Shown here one piece after another: positions 13,271 through 13,479 of a stretch of 13,479 nucleotides of DNA (positions are counted from its first letter, which is position 1; every line of letters starts with the position of its first letter). A model generated the notes under the pieces. The model did not search any database. It saw only the letters and a program-made list of their open reading frames with translations, and was not told the DNA's origin. The position numbers and the translations under genes are program-made. The stretch is from CAZLHO01 sp964559455. Lineage in GTDB: Bacteria; Krumholzibacteriota; Krumholzibacteriia; LZORAL124-64-63. Where the stretch lies: NCBI GenBank assembly GCA_964559455.1, contig CAZLHO010000068.1:1-13479 (forward strand), written 5' to 3'.

Positions 13271-13271
13271 T

Positions 13272-13479
13272 TTTCCCGAATATGAAAATCTCAAAGAAGA
13301 CACTCTAAAAAATAAGATTACAATTAAAAACTTGCTGACAATGACTTCGGGGTTCAAATGGGATGAACAATCCTTACCTCTTACTGATCCAAATAATATG
13401 GGAAGGCAAATGGATTTGACTGATGACTGGTTAAAATCAGCATTAATGCTGCCAATGGACACAACTCCCGGTACAAAAT
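13272..13479 (+). CDS. Serine hydrolase (class C beta-lactamase-like), fragment after the gap
   Basis: The frame reads FPEYENLKEDTLKNK, ITIKNLLTMTSGFKWDE, then DLTDDWLKSALMLPMDTTPGTK and is open to the window end. ITIKNLLTMTSG is the hallmark stretch that follows the S-x-x-K box in class C beta-lactamase-like hydrolases, and LPMDTTPGTK leads to the Y-x-N motif, which lies beyond the window. It is almost surely the continuation of the fragment ending at 13186. It is AT-rich and unrelated in composition to the rest of the window, so it probably comes from another genome. Confidence 0.85.

Noticed and set aside
12715..13308. An open frame fusing GC-rich sequence to the beta-lactamase-like fragment
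   Set aside because: The part before 13047 is antisense to the asparaginase gene and has no homology pattern; the fusion exists only because of the junction.

Overview
The window is about 13.0 kb of very GC-rich bacterial DNA. After position about 13046 it switches abruptly to about 430 bases of AT-rich sequence that contain a run of 84 N. It looks like a metagenomic scaffold. The first gene ends in a FlgD-type Ig-like C-terminal domain with the motif PNPFNPKTTIAF. Such tails are common on secreted proteins of the FCB-related candidate phyla (Eisenbacteria, Krumholzibacteriota, Latescibacteria and similar). That placement is inference, since no rRNA or marker gene is present.

Layout. 1-642 (+) is the tail of a secreted protein, closed by a strong bidirectional hairpin terminator. 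740-1858 (-) is a membrane acyltransferase of the HGSNAT/NagX type. 1988-5832 (+) is a tight five-gene operon: a DsrE-like sulfur carrier, a class V aminotransferase of the cysteine desulfurase family, DsrC, a small NarI/DsrM-like membrane protein and a DsrK/TmcB-like iron-sulfur protein. 5890-7341 (+) is a Tat-type lipoprotein of the sulfatase/alkaline phosphatase superfamily whose usual nucleophile motif is altered. It converges on a minus-strand pair: an MscS channel (9017 to 7923), then a macro-domain hydrolase (7883 to 7338). 10851-9115 (-) is a multi-membrane-spanning GT-C-like protein. Divergent from it are a DUF1684 lipoprotein (11005-11649) and a DUF456 membrane protein (11659-12189). 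12207 to about 13046 (-) is an isoaspartyl peptidase/asparaginase cut off at the composition break. The AT-rich tail holds fragments of an unrelated class C beta-lactamase-like serine hydrolase.

The most interesting unit is the sulfur-redox operon. A cysteine desulfurase-type enzyme, a DsrE-type carrier and a two-cysteine DsrC of the sulfate-reducer type sit directly next to a minimal DsrMK/TmcBC-like membrane pair, and no dsrAB, dsrJOP or tusA is in view. The simplest reading (inference) is that sulfane sulfur or a DsrC disulfide/trisulfide is handled in the cytoplasm and coupled to the quinone pool through the membrane pair. The AT-rich right end is most likely an assembly chimera: both genes that meet there are truncated at the same point.

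No stretch longer than 300 bases lacks a gene. The longest intergenic spaces are 10852-11004, 1859-1987, 643-739 and 9018-9114. I saw no tRNA, rRNA, CRISPR array, insertion sequence or integrase.
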